The position numbers and the translations under genes are program-made. Shown here piece after piece: positions 38,179-46,597 of a stretch of 64,000 nucleotides of DNA (positions are counted from its first letter, which is position 1; each line of letters starts with the position of its first letter). The notes under the pieces were generated by a model, which was not told the DNA's origin, ran no database searches, and was given only the letters and a program-made list of their open reading frames with translations. The stretch is from an uncultured Pseudobutyrivibrio sp. (lineage in GTDB: Bacteria; Bacillota; Clostridia; Lachnospirales; Lachnospiraceae), in the NCBI GenBank assembly GCA_900546435.1, contig URCQ01000013.1, positions 1 through 64,000 of the forward strand, written 5' to 3'.

Positions 38179-40710
38179 ATGGGTAGATATGATAGCACAC
38201 CGATTGCAAAGTCAGATCGTATAAAAAGACTGGTAGATCATCTGTATGCAAAGATGCCTGAGATAGAGGCTTCGAGAGCAGAGCTGATTACAGAATCATA
38301 TAAAGCAACAGAAGGTCAGCCTGTAGTCATGCGTAAGGCACATGCATTTTATCATATATTAAAGCATCTTCCGATTGTCATCAGACCAGAGGAACTGATT
38401 GTCGGAAGCACAACAATTGCGCCTAGAGGATGTCAGACATATCCTGAATTCTCATATGAGTGGTTAGAGGCAGAATTTGAGACAGTAGAAACAAGAAGTG
38501 CTGATCCATTCTATATTTCAGATGAGACGAAAAAAAGATTATTGGCGGCAGATGCTTATTGGAAAGGAAAAACAACGAGTGAACTTGCCACTTCTTATAT
38601 GGCACCGGAAACACTTCGCGCAATGAAACATAATTTCTTTACGCCAGGTAACTATTTTTATAATGGTGTTGGTCACGTGACCGTTCAATACGATACGGTT
38701 TTGACGATTGGTTTAAATGGTGTGAAAGAAAAAGTCCGAAAAGAAATGGAAACATGTCATTTTGGGGATGCTGACTATTCTACCAAGATGCGCTTCTTAG
38801 AATCCATTCTTATTTCATGTGATGCGGTCATTACCTATGCAAATCGTTATGCTGTATTAGCAGAAGAAATGGCAGCAAAAGAAACAGATGCAAAGAGAAG
38901 ACAAGAACTGTTAGAAATCTCTGAAATCTGTAGAAAAGTACCGGAATTTCCGGCAGAAAGCTTCCAGGAAGCATGTCAATCTTTCTGGTTTATTCAGCAG
39001 GTATTACAGATTGAGTCCAGTGGACATTCCATCTCACCTGGGCGTTTTGACCAGTATATGTATCCGTTCTACGAGAAGGACATTCATACAGGCAAAATCA
39101 CACGTGAGTATGCACAGGAATTAATCGACTGTATCTGGGTAAAGTTAAACGACCTGAATAAATGTCGTGATGCAGCAAGTGCGGAAGGATTTGCTGGATA
39201 TTCGTTATTCCAGAATTTGATTGTTGGTGGACAGACCGTCGAAGGTAGAGACGCTACAAATGATCTTTCTTTCATGTGTATTACTGCCAGCGAACATGTA
39301 TTTTTACCAATGCCATCGTTATCCATTCGTGTATGGCATGGATCGTCGAAAGCGCTCTTGATGCGTGCGGCAGAATTGACAAGAACAGGTATTGGTTTAC
39401 CTGCATATTATAATGATGAAGTGATTATTCCTGCACTTGTACATCGTGGAGCAACGATGGACGAGGCGAGAAATTACAATATTATCGGTTGCGTAGAACC
39501 ACAGGTTCCGGGCAAAACAGATGGCTGGCATGATGCAGCATTCTTTAATATGTGTCGTCCATTGGAAATGGTATTTTCAAATGGTTATGACAATGGAGAA
39601 ATTGCAAGTATCCAGACAGGGGATGTGGAGAGCTTCCAGACATTTGAAGAATTTATGGAAGCATACAGAAAACAGATGTTATACAACATCGAATTGCTTG
39701 TAAATGCGGATAATGCAATTGACTATGCACATGCGCAGCTTGCACCATTACCGTTTGAGTCATGTCTGGTGGATGATTGTATTAAGAGAGGTAAGAGTGC
39801 ACAGGAAGGTGGAGCAATCTACAACTTTACCGGTCCACAGGGCTTTGGTATAGCCAATGTTGCAGATTCGTTATATACCATCAAGAAATTAGTTTTTGAA
39901 GAAAAACGCATTACCATGGGTGAGCTGAAGAAAGCGCTTGAAATGAACTATGGTAAAGGATTGGATGCCATTACGGCTGGCGATATTGCAGTGCGGGTTG
40001 CAAAAGGCTTGCAGGATGCCGGTCAGGAAGTGGGTGAAGATGTAATAGCGAATACCATTAAGCAGGTATTGGAAATGGAATTGCCAGAAGATATTAAGAA
40101 ACGCTATGAAGAAATTCATGAGATGATTCTGGAACTTCCAAAGTATGGAAATGATATTGACGAGGTAGATGAGATTGCCAGAGAGGCAGCATACTTCTAC
40201 ACGAAACCGTTAGAAACATACAAGAATCCAAGAGGTGGTATGTATCAGGCTGGACTTTATCCGGTATCAGCAAATGTACCTTTGGGAGCACAGACAGGAG
40301 CTACTCCAGATGGAAGACTAGCGCATACACCTGTAGCAGATGGTGTAGGACCTACATCTGGCTTTGATATCAGTGGCCCTACAGCTTCTTGTAATTCCGT
40401 TGCAAAATTAGATCATATGATTGCAAGTAATGGTACACTCTTCAACATGAAGATGCACCCAACAGCGATGGCTGGTGAAAAGGGATTGGAAAGCTTTATT
40501 TCCCTGATTCGTGGTTACTTCGATCAGCAGGGTATGCATATGCAGTTTAATGTTGTTGATCGGGCAACACTTTTAGATGCACAGGCACATCCTGAAAAAT
40601 ACAGTGGATTGATTGTACGAGTAGCTGGATATTCTGCTTTGTTTACGACATTATCCAAATCATTACAGGATGATATCATTAGAAGAACAGAACAGGCTAA
40701 TAATCGATAG
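38179..40710 (+). CDS. glycyl-radical 1,2-propanediol dehydratase
   Basis: The 843-residue enzyme belongs to the B12-independent diol/glycerol dehydratase group of pyruvate formate-lyase-like proteins. The active-site segment IIGCVEPQVPG carries the thiyl cysteine and nearby glutamate of diol dehydratases, and the C-terminal RVAGYSALF contains the glycine that holds the radical. It should convert (S)-1,2-propanediol to propionaldehyde. No N-terminal targeting extension is evident, unlike its pathway neighbours, so encapsulation may use an internal or unusual signal. It is oxygen-sensitive and depends on the activase encoded next. Confidence 0.93.
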   Translation: MGRYDSTPIAKSDRIKRLVDHLYAKMPEIEASRAELITESYKATEGQPVVMRKAHAFYHILKHLPIVIRPEELIVGSTTIAPRGCQTYPEFSYEWLEAEFETVETRSADPFYISDETKKRLLAADAYWKGKTTSELATSYMAPETLRAMKHNFFTPGNYFYNGVGHVTVQYDTVLTIGLNGVKEKVRKEMETCHFGDADYSTKMRFLESILISCDAVITYANRYAVLAEEMAAKETDAKRRQELLEISEICRKVPEFPAESFQEACQSFWFIQQVLQIESSGHSISPGRFDQYMYPFYEKDIHTGKITREYAQELIDCIWVKLNDLNKCRDAASAEGFAGYSLFQNLIVGGQTVEGRDATNDLSFMCITASEHVFLPMPSLSIRVWHGSSKALLMRAAELTRTGIGLPAYYNDEVIIPALVHRGATMDEARNYNIIGCVEPQVPGKTDGWHDAAFFNMCRPLEMVFSNGYDNGEIASIQTGDVESFQTFEEFMEAYRKQMLYNIELLVNADNAIDYAHAQLAPLPFESCLVDDCIKRGKSAQEGGAIYNFTGPQGFGIANVADSLYTIKKLVFEEKRITMGELKKALEMNYGKGLDAITAGDIAVRVAKGLQDAGQEVGEDVIANTIKQVLEMELPEDIKKRYEEIHEMILELPKYGNDIDEVDEIAREAAYFYTKPLETYKNPRGGMYQAGLYPVSANVPLGAQTGATPDGRLAHTPVADGVGPTSGFDISGPTASCNSVAKLDHMIASNGTLFNMKMHPTAMAGEKGLESFISLIRGYFDQQGMHMQFNVVDRATLLDAQAHPEKYSGLIVRVAGYSALFTTLSKSLQDDIIRRTEQANNR

Positions 40711-40726
40711 GAAGGAAACGTATCTT

Positions 40727-41521
40727 ATGAAAGAATATTTGAATACATCCGGTAGGATTTTTGATATTCAGAGATATTCCATACATGATGGCCCTGGAAT
40801 TAGAACCATAGTTTTCTTAAAAGGATGTGCATTAAGATGCAGGTGGTGTTGTAATCCGGAATCGCAATCGTTTGATGTGGAAACGATGGTAATCAATGGA
40901 AAGCCAAAAGTAATGGGCAAGGATGTGACTGTGGCAGAGGTTATGGAAACAGTTGAGAAGGATATGCCTTACTATTTACAGTCAAATGGCGGACTTACCC
41001 TTTCGGGTGGTGAGTGTACACTGCAGCCAGAGTTTTCCGTAGGCCTTTTAAAAGCGGCAAAAGATTTGGGAATATCAACAGCGATTGAAAGTATGGCTTA
41101 TGCAAAATATGAAGTGATCGAGACATTACTTCCATATCTGGATTTGTATTTGATGGACATTAAACATATGGATCCACAGAAGCATAAAGAATTTACGGGA
41201 CATGATAACATCAGAATGTTGGAAAATGCAGTTCGCGTAGCACATAGTGGACAGACAGAACTAATAATTCGAGTTCCTGTGATTCCGGGATTTAATGCTA
41301 CGGATGAGGAGTTGCTTGCGATTGCAAAATTTGCGGAGACTTTGCCAGGTGTGAGACAGATTCATATTCTGCCATATCATAATTTTGGCGAGGGTAAATA
41401 CGAGGGATTAAACAGAGATTACCCAATGGGAAATACCGAAAAGCCTTCCAATGAGCAGATGAAGGCATTCCAGGAAATGATTGAAAAAAATACATCACTA
41501 CATTGTCAGATTGGTGGTTGA
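40727..41521 (+). CDS. radical-SAM activase of the diol dehydratase
   Basis: The 264-residue protein has the radical-SAM motif CALRCRWC (CxxxCxxC) after HDGPGIRTIVFLKG, the pattern of glycyl-radical activases. It installs the glycyl radical on the dehydratase using SAM. The insert after the motif lacks the cysteine-rich ferredoxin-like domain of many diol dehydratase activases, so it is a short PFL-activase-like form with one cluster. The start at 40727 is chosen because GAAGGAAACG precedes it; the longer frame overlaps the dehydratase. A terminator ends the operon. Confidence 0.92.
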   Translation: MKEYLNTSGRIFDIQRYSIHDGPGIRTIVFLKGCALRCRWCCNPESQSFDVETMVINGKPKVMGKDVTVAEVMETVEKDMPYYLQSNGGLTLSGGECTLQPEFSVGLLKAAKDLGISTAIESMAYAKYEVIETLLPYLDLYLMDIKHMDPQKHKEFTGHDNIRMLENAVRVAHSGQTELIIRVPVIPGFNATDEELLAIAKFAETLPGVRQIHILPYHNFGEGKYEGLNRDYPMGNTEKPSNEQMKAFQEMIEKNTSLHCQIGG

Positions 41522-41531
41522 TGTGATAGAA

Positions 41532-41567
41532 AGTCGGGTATGCAGTAAAGCTGCCCGGCTTTTTTTG
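41532..41567 (+). terminator. terminator of BMC operon
   Basis: AAGTCGGG-TATGCAG pairs with CTGC-CCGGCTT, followed by seven T residues. It closes the 13-kb compartment operon. Confidence 0.85.
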
Positions 41568-41641
41568 TGTGTTGATAAAGAAAAGCATCTACCATTTTTT
41601 TACATAATATGATAGATTATTTAAGGATTATAAAAGGTAAA

Positions 41642-41663
41642 ACTACGCGCGAGGATGCGTGGT
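41642..41663 (+). other. small hairpin in thiE leader
   Basis: ACTACGC pairs with GCGTGGT (one wobble) around an eight-base loop, just ahead of the thiE ribosome site. It is too small for a TPP riboswitch and carries no CTGAGA-type element. It could modulate translation, but that is speculative. Confidence 0.3.
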
Positions 41664-41679
41664 AAAAAGGAAGCATAAC

Positions 41680-42339
41680 ATGAAATTTGCAAAGGAACAG
41701 TTAAAATTATATGCAATTACAGACCGTAGCTGGCTTGCTGGGAAAACGCTGATGGAACAGGTGGAACAAGCACTCAAAGGTGGAGCAACCATGATCCAGT
41801 TGCGTGAAAAACATCTGGATGAAGCAGCTTTTTTACAAGAGGCCGAAGCCATGTTAGAACTTTGCCATCGTTATCAGGTTCCGCTGATTATCAATGATCG
41901 TGTAGAAATAGCAAAAAAAGTAGGCGCAGATGGCGTTCATGTGGGTCAGTCAGATATGCAGCTTGCGCGGGCAAGAGAAATTCTAGGCGAGGAAGCCATC
42001 ATTGGTGTGACGGCGAAGACCGTCGCGCAGGCAAAGGCTGCGGAAGCAGGAGGAGCAACGTATCTGGGGAGTGGAGCCGTGTTTGGTACGAGTACCAAGA
42101 CAGATGCCAAGGCAATGACGCTCGATTTGTTTGAGGAAATCTGTGAGAGTGTCTCTATTCCAGTGGTTGCAATTGGTGGAATTCAGGAACATAACATAGA
42201 GAAACTCGCGGGTAGAAAAATGACTGGTTTTGCTATCATTAGTGGTATTTTTGCAAGTGACGATATTGAAGCACAGACAAAGTTACTGCTTCAAAAAGCA
42301 AACCAGCTTGTGACAGATCATAATCCTTGTAACGAGTAG
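41680..42339 (+). CDS. thiE: thiamine-phosphate synthase
   Basis: The 219-residue TIM-barrel enzyme couples HMP-diphosphate with thiazole phosphate to give thiamin phosphate. Family motifs: GGATMIQLREKHLDE (about 34-48), DGVHVGQSDMQLARAR and GSGAVFGTSTKTDAK. The start at 41680 is favoured over the in-frame GTG at 41659 because AAAAGGAAG lies eight bases upstream. It heads a salvage cluster with thiD, cytX, thiW and thiM. De novo genes thiC and thiG are not in the window. Confidence 0.93.
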   Translation: MKFAKEQLKLYAITDRSWLAGKTLMEQVEQALKGGATMIQLREKHLDEAAFLQEAEAMLELCHRYQVPLIINDRVEIAKKVGADGVHVGQSDMQLARAREILGEEAIIGVTAKTVAQAKAAEAGGATYLGSGAVFGTSTKTDAKAMTLDLFEEICESVSIPVVAIGGIQEHNIEKLAGRKMTGFAIISGIFASDDIEAQTKLLLQKANQLVTDHNPCNE

Positions 42340-42363
42340 TTATAAAGATTATAGATATATTTA

Positions 42364-42396
42364 CAGCGGCAGATTGGGGGCACCACCTTAGGTCGC
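42364..42396 (+). other. possible leader hairpin ahead of thiD
   Basis: AGCGGC and GTCGCT (one wobble) could pair around a G/C-rich loop in the 98-base thiE-thiD gap. It does not match the TPP riboswitch core. Its significance is uncertain. Confidence 0.25.
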
Positions 42397-42437
42397 TATA
42401 CAAAATTAATGCAGAAAGAGTACGAGGAGGAAAGATT

Positions 42438-43241
42438 ATGTACACAGCATTAACAATCGCTGGAAGTGATTCCAGTGGAGGCGCCGGCATCCAGGCAGAT
42501 ATTAAGACGATGACAGCAAATGGCGTATATGCCATGAGTGCCATCACGGCTTTGACTGCCCAGAATACAACCGGCGTAACAAGTATTATGGAGGCAACTC
42601 CACAGTTTTTGGCAGAGGAGCTGGATTGTATTTTCACAGATATTTATCCAGACGCTATTAAAACAGGGATGGTAGCATCGACGGATCTGATTGAGGTGAT
42701 AGCGGATAAGTTAACCGGCTATAAAGCTAAAAACATCGTTGTAGATCCTGTGATGGTAGCGACAAGCGGAGCACGCTTGATCAGTGAGGATGCGATTAGC
42801 ACATTGAAAAGTAAATTATTACCTCTTGCAAAGGTTATCACACCGAATATTCCAGAGGCGGAAGTATTATCCGAAATGCAGATTAAAAGTGAAGCAGATA
42901 TGGAAAAAGCTGCAGAAGTCATTTGCGACCGTTTGGGATGTAGTGTTCTTCTAAAAGGTGGCCATCAGTTAAACGATGCCAATGATCTTTTATGGCAAAA
43001 GGATGAGCAGGTAACCTGGTTTATGGGAAAGAGAATTGATAATCCAAATACCCATGGAACAGGATGTACATTGTCATCTGCAATTGCCAGCAATTTGGCG
43101 AAGGGATACGATCTAAAGACATCTGTAAAATATGCCAAGAATTATATTTCCGGAGCGCTTGCTGCCGGCTTGAATCTTGGAAAGGGAAGCGGCCCAATGA
43201 ATCACGCATTTGCAATCAAAGGAGAATACATAGATGAATGA
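42438..43241 (+). CDS. thiD: HMP/HMP-phosphate kinase
   Basis: The 267-residue PfkB-family kinase phosphorylates hydroxymethylpyrimidine twice to HMP-diphosphate. Seen: IAGSDSSGGAGIQADIKTMT (about 5-24), SAITALTAQNTTGV, and the nucleotide-site motif NTHGTGCTLSSAI near residue 210. GGAGGAAAGATT precedes the ATG. It overlaps cytX by eight bases, coupling kinase to its probable substrate importer. Confidence 0.95.
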   Translation: MYTALTIAGSDSSGGAGIQADIKTMTANGVYAMSAITALTAQNTTGVTSIMEATPQFLAEELDCIFTDIYPDAIKTGMVASTDLIEVIADKLTGYKAKNIVVDPVMVATSGARLISEDAISTLKSKLLPLAKVITPNIPEAEVLSEMQIKSEADMEKAAEVICDRLGCSVLLKGGHQLNDANDLLWQKDEQVTWFMGKRIDNPNTHGTGCTLSSAIASNLAKGYDLKTSVKYAKNYISGALAAGLNLGKGSGPMNHAFAIKGEYIDE

Positions 43242-44418
43242 AAATAGAACTTCCGTTTTTTCAAATGGATTGATATGGTTTGGTGCAGGGGTATCACTGG
43301 CTGAAATTTTGACAGGTACTTATTTTGCACCATTAGGTTTTGGTAAAGCAATGGCAGCTATTTTATTAGGCCATTTGATCGGTGGTATTATGATGTTTGC
43401 TGCTGGTATGATTGGCGCAAAAGAAAGACGCAGTGCCATGGAAACAGTAAAAATGAGTTTTGGCGAAAAAGGAAGTCTATTGTTTGCCATTCTTAACGTT
43501 TTGCAGTTGATTGGATGGACATCCATTATGATTTATGATGGTGCGCTCGCAGCAGATGGCTTGTTACATACAGGACTCTGGATATGGGCTTTGGTGATTG
43601 GTGCATTGATTATTCTTTGGATTGTAATCGGTCTTACGAATTTAGGTAAGCTCAATACGATTGCAATGACAGCACTTTTCATTTTGTCACTGATTCTGTT
43701 TAAGGTGATTTTCTTTGGTACAGCAGTAGCAGGTCCGATTGTGGATGATGGAAGTCTGACCTTTGGCGCGGCAGTAGAACTTGCTGTGGCAATGCCATTA
43801 TCATGGTTGCCACTCATCAGTGATTATACAAGAGAAGCAGAAAAGCCATTTGCAGCAACACTTGTCAGTGTACTTACCTACAGTGTTGTCAGCATTTTTA
43901 TGTATATGATCGGTATGGGAGCAGCAATTTTTACAGGAGAATATGATATTGCCCAGATTATGTTAAAAACAGGACTTGGCGTTGTTGGACTTTTGATTAT
44001 CGTATTCTCAACCGTGACAACAACCTTTTTGGATGCGTATTCCGCAGGTGTTTCATCCGTGTCTATTTCTTCTAAAATAAAGGAAAAATGGGCAGCTGTG
44101 GTTGTAACGATCATTGGAACGGTTGCAGCGATGCTTTATCCAATGGACAACATTACAAACTTTTTGTATTTGATTGGCTCTGTATTTGCGCCGATGATTG
44201 CTGTTCAAATTGCAGATTATTTCATCTTGAAAAAGGCGGATGCAGCAGAAAAAGAATTTCAGTGGACCAATCTGTTGATCTGGCTCATTGGTTTTATAGC
44301 GTATCGTCTGCTGATGCATGTGGATACACCGGTGGGAAATACGTTGCCAGATATGGCAATTACAATCGTTCTCTGCCTGATTGTAGGAAAAATTGCAAGT
44401 AGGGGAAAAGAAAACTAG
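43234..44418 (+). CDS. cytX: CytX-type HMP permease
   Basis: The 394-residue membrane protein of the NCS1 family has about twelve hydrophobic helices and the N-terminal signature FGAGVSLAEILTGTYFAPLG. CytX proteins are found in thiamin clusters and are predicted to import hydroxymethylpyrimidine. The gene starts inside thiD and is followed by an intercistronic hairpin before thiW. Substrate is inferred from cluster context; cytosine or another base is less likely here. Confidence 0.87.
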   Translation: MNENRTSVFSNGLIWFGAGVSLAEILTGTYFAPLGFGKAMAAILLGHLIGGIMMFAAGMIGAKERRSAMETVKMSFGEKGSLLFAILNVLQLIGWTSIMIYDGALAADGLLHTGLWIWALVIGALIILWIVIGLTNLGKLNTIAMTALFILSLILFKVIFFGTAVAGPIVDDGSLTFGAAVELAVAMPLSWLPLISDYTREAEKPFAATLVSVLTYSVVSIFMYMIGMGAAIFTGEYDIAQIMLKTGLGVVGLLIIVFSTVTTTFLDAYSAGVSSVSISSKIKEKWAAVVVTIIGTVAAMLYPMDNITNFLYLIGSVFAPMIAVQIADYFILKKADAAEKEFQWTNLLIWLIGFIAYRLLMHVDTPVGNTLPDMAITIVLCLIVGKIASRGKEN

Positions 44419-44447
44419 GAGACACATGTTTTTCATGATGTCTCCGG
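44419..44447 (+). other. hairpin between cytX and thiW
   Basis: GGAGACA pairs with TGTCTCC, with inner CATG/CATG, directly after the cytX stop. No T-run follows. It may stabilise or separate the two parts of the thiamin mRNA. Confidence 0.5.
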
Positions 44448-44465
44448 AAAGAAAGAGAGAATATC

Positions 44466-44978
44466 ATGAAAAAAGTAAATCTGAAGAAATTAACGATCAC
44501 AGCACTTATGGCGGCAGTTGCCGTGGTGGGAAGCTTATTTTCCTTCCCGGTTTTTGGGTCTAAATGTGCACCGGTACAGCACCTTGTTAATATTTTATGT
44601 GTCGTTACGGTTGGTCCTTGGTGGACGTTGGCGCAGGCATTTATTGCATCCTTGATCCGCAATTTAATCGGTTTGGGAAGTCCATTGGCATTTCCAGGCA
44701 GTATGTGTGGCGCACTTTTGGGCGGTCTTTTGTATAAATATGGAAAGAAGTTACCGTTTGCCTATATTGGCGAAGTGGTAGGAACGGGTATTTTGGGAGG
44801 CATGCTCTCTTACCCAATCGCGTATCTCGTTATGGGAAATAAGGCGGCAGCACTCTTTACCTTTGTAGTTCCATTTTTGATTAGTACATGCGGTGGAACA
44901 CTGATTGCGATTGTTATTACCGCTTCTTTGAAAAAGACAGGTGTCTTGGGACGCATGCAGGCAAGTCTGGAAGAATAA
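44466..44978 (+). CDS. thiW: ThiW, S-component of thiazole ECF transporter
   Basis: The 170-residue protein has about five hydrophobic helices and the ThiW signature GSLFSFPVFGSKCAPVQHLV (about 22-41). ThiW proteins are predicted substrate-binding subunits for hydroxyethylthiazole, using a shared ECF energising module that is not encoded here. thiM follows after 28 bases, matching the usual thiW-thiM pairing of thiazole salvage. Confidence 0.92.
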   Translation: MKKVNLKKLTITALMAAVAVVGSLFSFPVFGSKCAPVQHLVNILCVVTVGPWWTLAQAFIASLIRNLIGLGSPLAFPGSMCGALLGGLLYKYGKKLPFAYIGEVVGTGILGGMLSYPIAYLVMGNKAAALFTFVVPFLISTCGGTLIAIVITASLKKTGVLGRMQASLEE

Positions 44979-45006
44979 GATACGTCATAAGCATAGGAGT
45001 TCTTCG

Positions 45007-45786
45007 ATGGAAAAAGATAAGGAACCGTTGTTACGGGAATATTTGAACAAAATAAAGCAGATACATCCGATTGTGCATTGTATCACGAATACGATTACCG
45101 TAAACGATTGCGCGAATATGGTGCTGGCACTGGGCGCATCGCCGACTATGGCACATCATACGTTGGAAGTAGAGGAAATCACAGCAGGGACAAATGCGCT
45201 CGTTTGTAATCTTGGAGCAACAGAATGCTTAGAAGCCATGGAACTTGCCGGGGAAAAAGCAGCTGCATTGGGACATCCAATTGTGCTGGATCCCGTGGGA
45301 GTAGCCGGATCAACTTTCAGGCGAAACAAATGTATGGCATTGATGGAGCGTGTGCACCCAACCTGTATTCGGGGTAACTATTCGGAAATATTAGCATTGA
45401 TGCGACAGCGTAATACGGCGGTAGGTGTTGATGCAGCAGATACAGACATGGACTTGGATGCATTGCAGCAGTTTGCAGACGAAGTGCACGGAATCGTAGT
45501 GGCTTCAGGAGAAAAAGATTATATTACAGATGGAAAACGCTTGTATGTATGTGAACGAGGACATCGCATGATGTCGCATATTACGGGCAGTGGATGTATG
45601 TCGTCGGTTGCGCTGGCAACATTTTTGGCAGTGGAACCTTCCATCGAGAGTGCAAGTGCCTGTTGTCATTTCCTTGGTCAAATGGGAGAACTTGCAGCAA
45701 AACAGACAGAAGAGAGAGCAGGCGGTACGATGACATTCCGTGAACTCTTTTTGGATGCAGTGTCTTTGCAAGGTGTTCTTGGTTAG
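45007..45786 (+). CDS. thiM: hydroxyethylthiazole kinase
   Basis: The 259-residue kinase phosphorylates the thiazole imported by ThiW. Signatures are VHCITNTITVNDCANMVLAL (about 19-38), ASPTMAHHTLEVEEI and the nucleotide-site HITGSGCMSS near residue 200. The start at 45007 is chosen because ATAGGAGTTCTTCG precedes it; the longer frame runs back into thiW without a ribosome site. It ends the salvage cluster, whose final condensation is done by ThiE. Confidence 0.94.
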   Translation: MEKDKEPLLREYLNKIKQIHPIVHCITNTITVNDCANMVLALGASPTMAHHTLEVEEITAGTNALVCNLGATECLEAMELAGEKAAALGHPIVLDPVGVAGSTFRRNKCMALMERVHPTCIRGNYSEILALMRQRNTAVGVDAADTDMDLDALQQFADEVHGIVVASGEKDYITDGKRLYVCERGHRMMSHITGSGCMSSVALATFLAVEPSIESASACCHFLGQMGELAAKQTEERAGGTMTFRELFLDAVSLQGVLG

Positions 45787-45820
45787 AAAAATACACAAGT
45801 GTAGAAGATGAAATTTCCTC

Positions 45821-45849
45821 TTGCAATCTGCAAATAAAAGGACTATAAC
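45821..45849 (+). promoter_or_regulatory. promoter of bL25/Ctc gene
   Basis: TTGCAA (45821-45826) and TATAAC (45844-45849) have a 17-base spacer. It lies 98 bases ahead of the ribosomal-protein gene and separates it from thiM. Confidence 0.65.
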
Positions 45850-45946
45850 AGTTTTTGGAACGAAGAGAAACGAAACGCCATTTGTTTTAATGACATTCCG
45901 CAAACTTCCCTATGTTCTTAGATTTGTAGCATGGAGGAAAAGACAA

Positions 45947-46534
45947 ATGAATACTTTAAAAGCACAAAGAAGAGAAACAACAGAGAAAGCAAAGAGACTG
46001 AGAAGAGAAGGCTATGTGACAGGTAATCTCTTTGGCAGACAGATTGAAGGTTCGATTCTTCTGAAGATTGAGAAGAAGGAAGCTGAGAGGATCATGCGTG
46101 AGTGCATGAAAGGAAGCCAGATTATGCTTGAGGTTGAGGGCAAGGAATACGATGTCCTAATCAAAGAGATGGATTACGATGCAATGACACGTAGCATTTT
46201 GGAAATGGATTTTCAGGAACTTGTAAAAGGCGAGAAAGTGCATTCTGTAGCCGAGATTATCCTGCACAACAAGGATAAGGTGATTGAGGGAGCACTTGAG
46301 CAGCTTCTTGAGGAAGTAGCATACAAGGCAACACCGGAGCATCTGGTTGATAAGATTGATGTAGATTGTTCTACCTTACATTTGGGTGATACGATTACCG
46401 TTGGTGATCTTGCAATTGCCAAGAATAAAGATGTTGATGTTGTAACACATTTGGATAGTGTTGTTGTTACGGTACTAACACCGAACAATGCGGACATTCC
46501 AAGTGATGAAGATGCTGAAGAGACAGCTGAATAA
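45947..46534 (+). CDS. rplY: ribosomal protein bL25/Ctc family
   Basis: The 195-residue protein combines an N-terminal L25 beta-barrel (RRETTEKAKRLRREGYVTGN, about 6-25) and a C-terminal Ctc-type domain (about 95-185) with an acidic tail (SDEDAEETAE). It binds 5S rRNA in the large subunit; the long form is known as general stress protein Ctc in Bacillus. The start at 45947 follows TGGAGGAAAAGACAA. The longer frame starting at 45821 would begin in its promoter. It is a single-gene unit with promoter and terminator. Confidence 0.9.
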   Translation: MNTLKAQRRETTEKAKRLRREGYVTGNLFGRQIEGSILLKIEKKEAERIMRECMKGSQIMLEVEGKEYDVLIKEMDYDAMTRSILEMDFQELVKGEKVHSVAEIILHNKDKVIEGALEQLLEEVAYKATPEHLVDKIDVDCSTLHLGDTITVGDLAIAKNKDVDVVTHLDSVVVTVLTPNNADIPSDEDAEETAE

Positions 46535-46551
46535 TATTTATATAAAGAACG

Positions 46552-46585
46552 AAATCCGCCGAGGAATTTATCCTCGGCGGATTTT
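46552..46585. terminator. bidirectional terminator
   Basis: AAATCCGCCGAGGA pairs perfectly with TCCTCGGCGGATTT around a short loop, between the convergent bL25 and LysR genes. Confidence 0.9.
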
Positions 46586-46597
46586 CTGTATCCTTTA

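Noticed and set aside
28217..41521. B12-dependent propanediol or ethanolamine compartment
   Set aside because: No PduCDE, PduGH, EutBC or adenosyltransferase gene is present. The dehydratase has the glycyl-radical motif and an activase instead.
42340..42437. TPP riboswitch ahead of thiD
   Set aside because: A G/C-rich hairpin is present, but the conserved TPP riboswitch core sequences are not.
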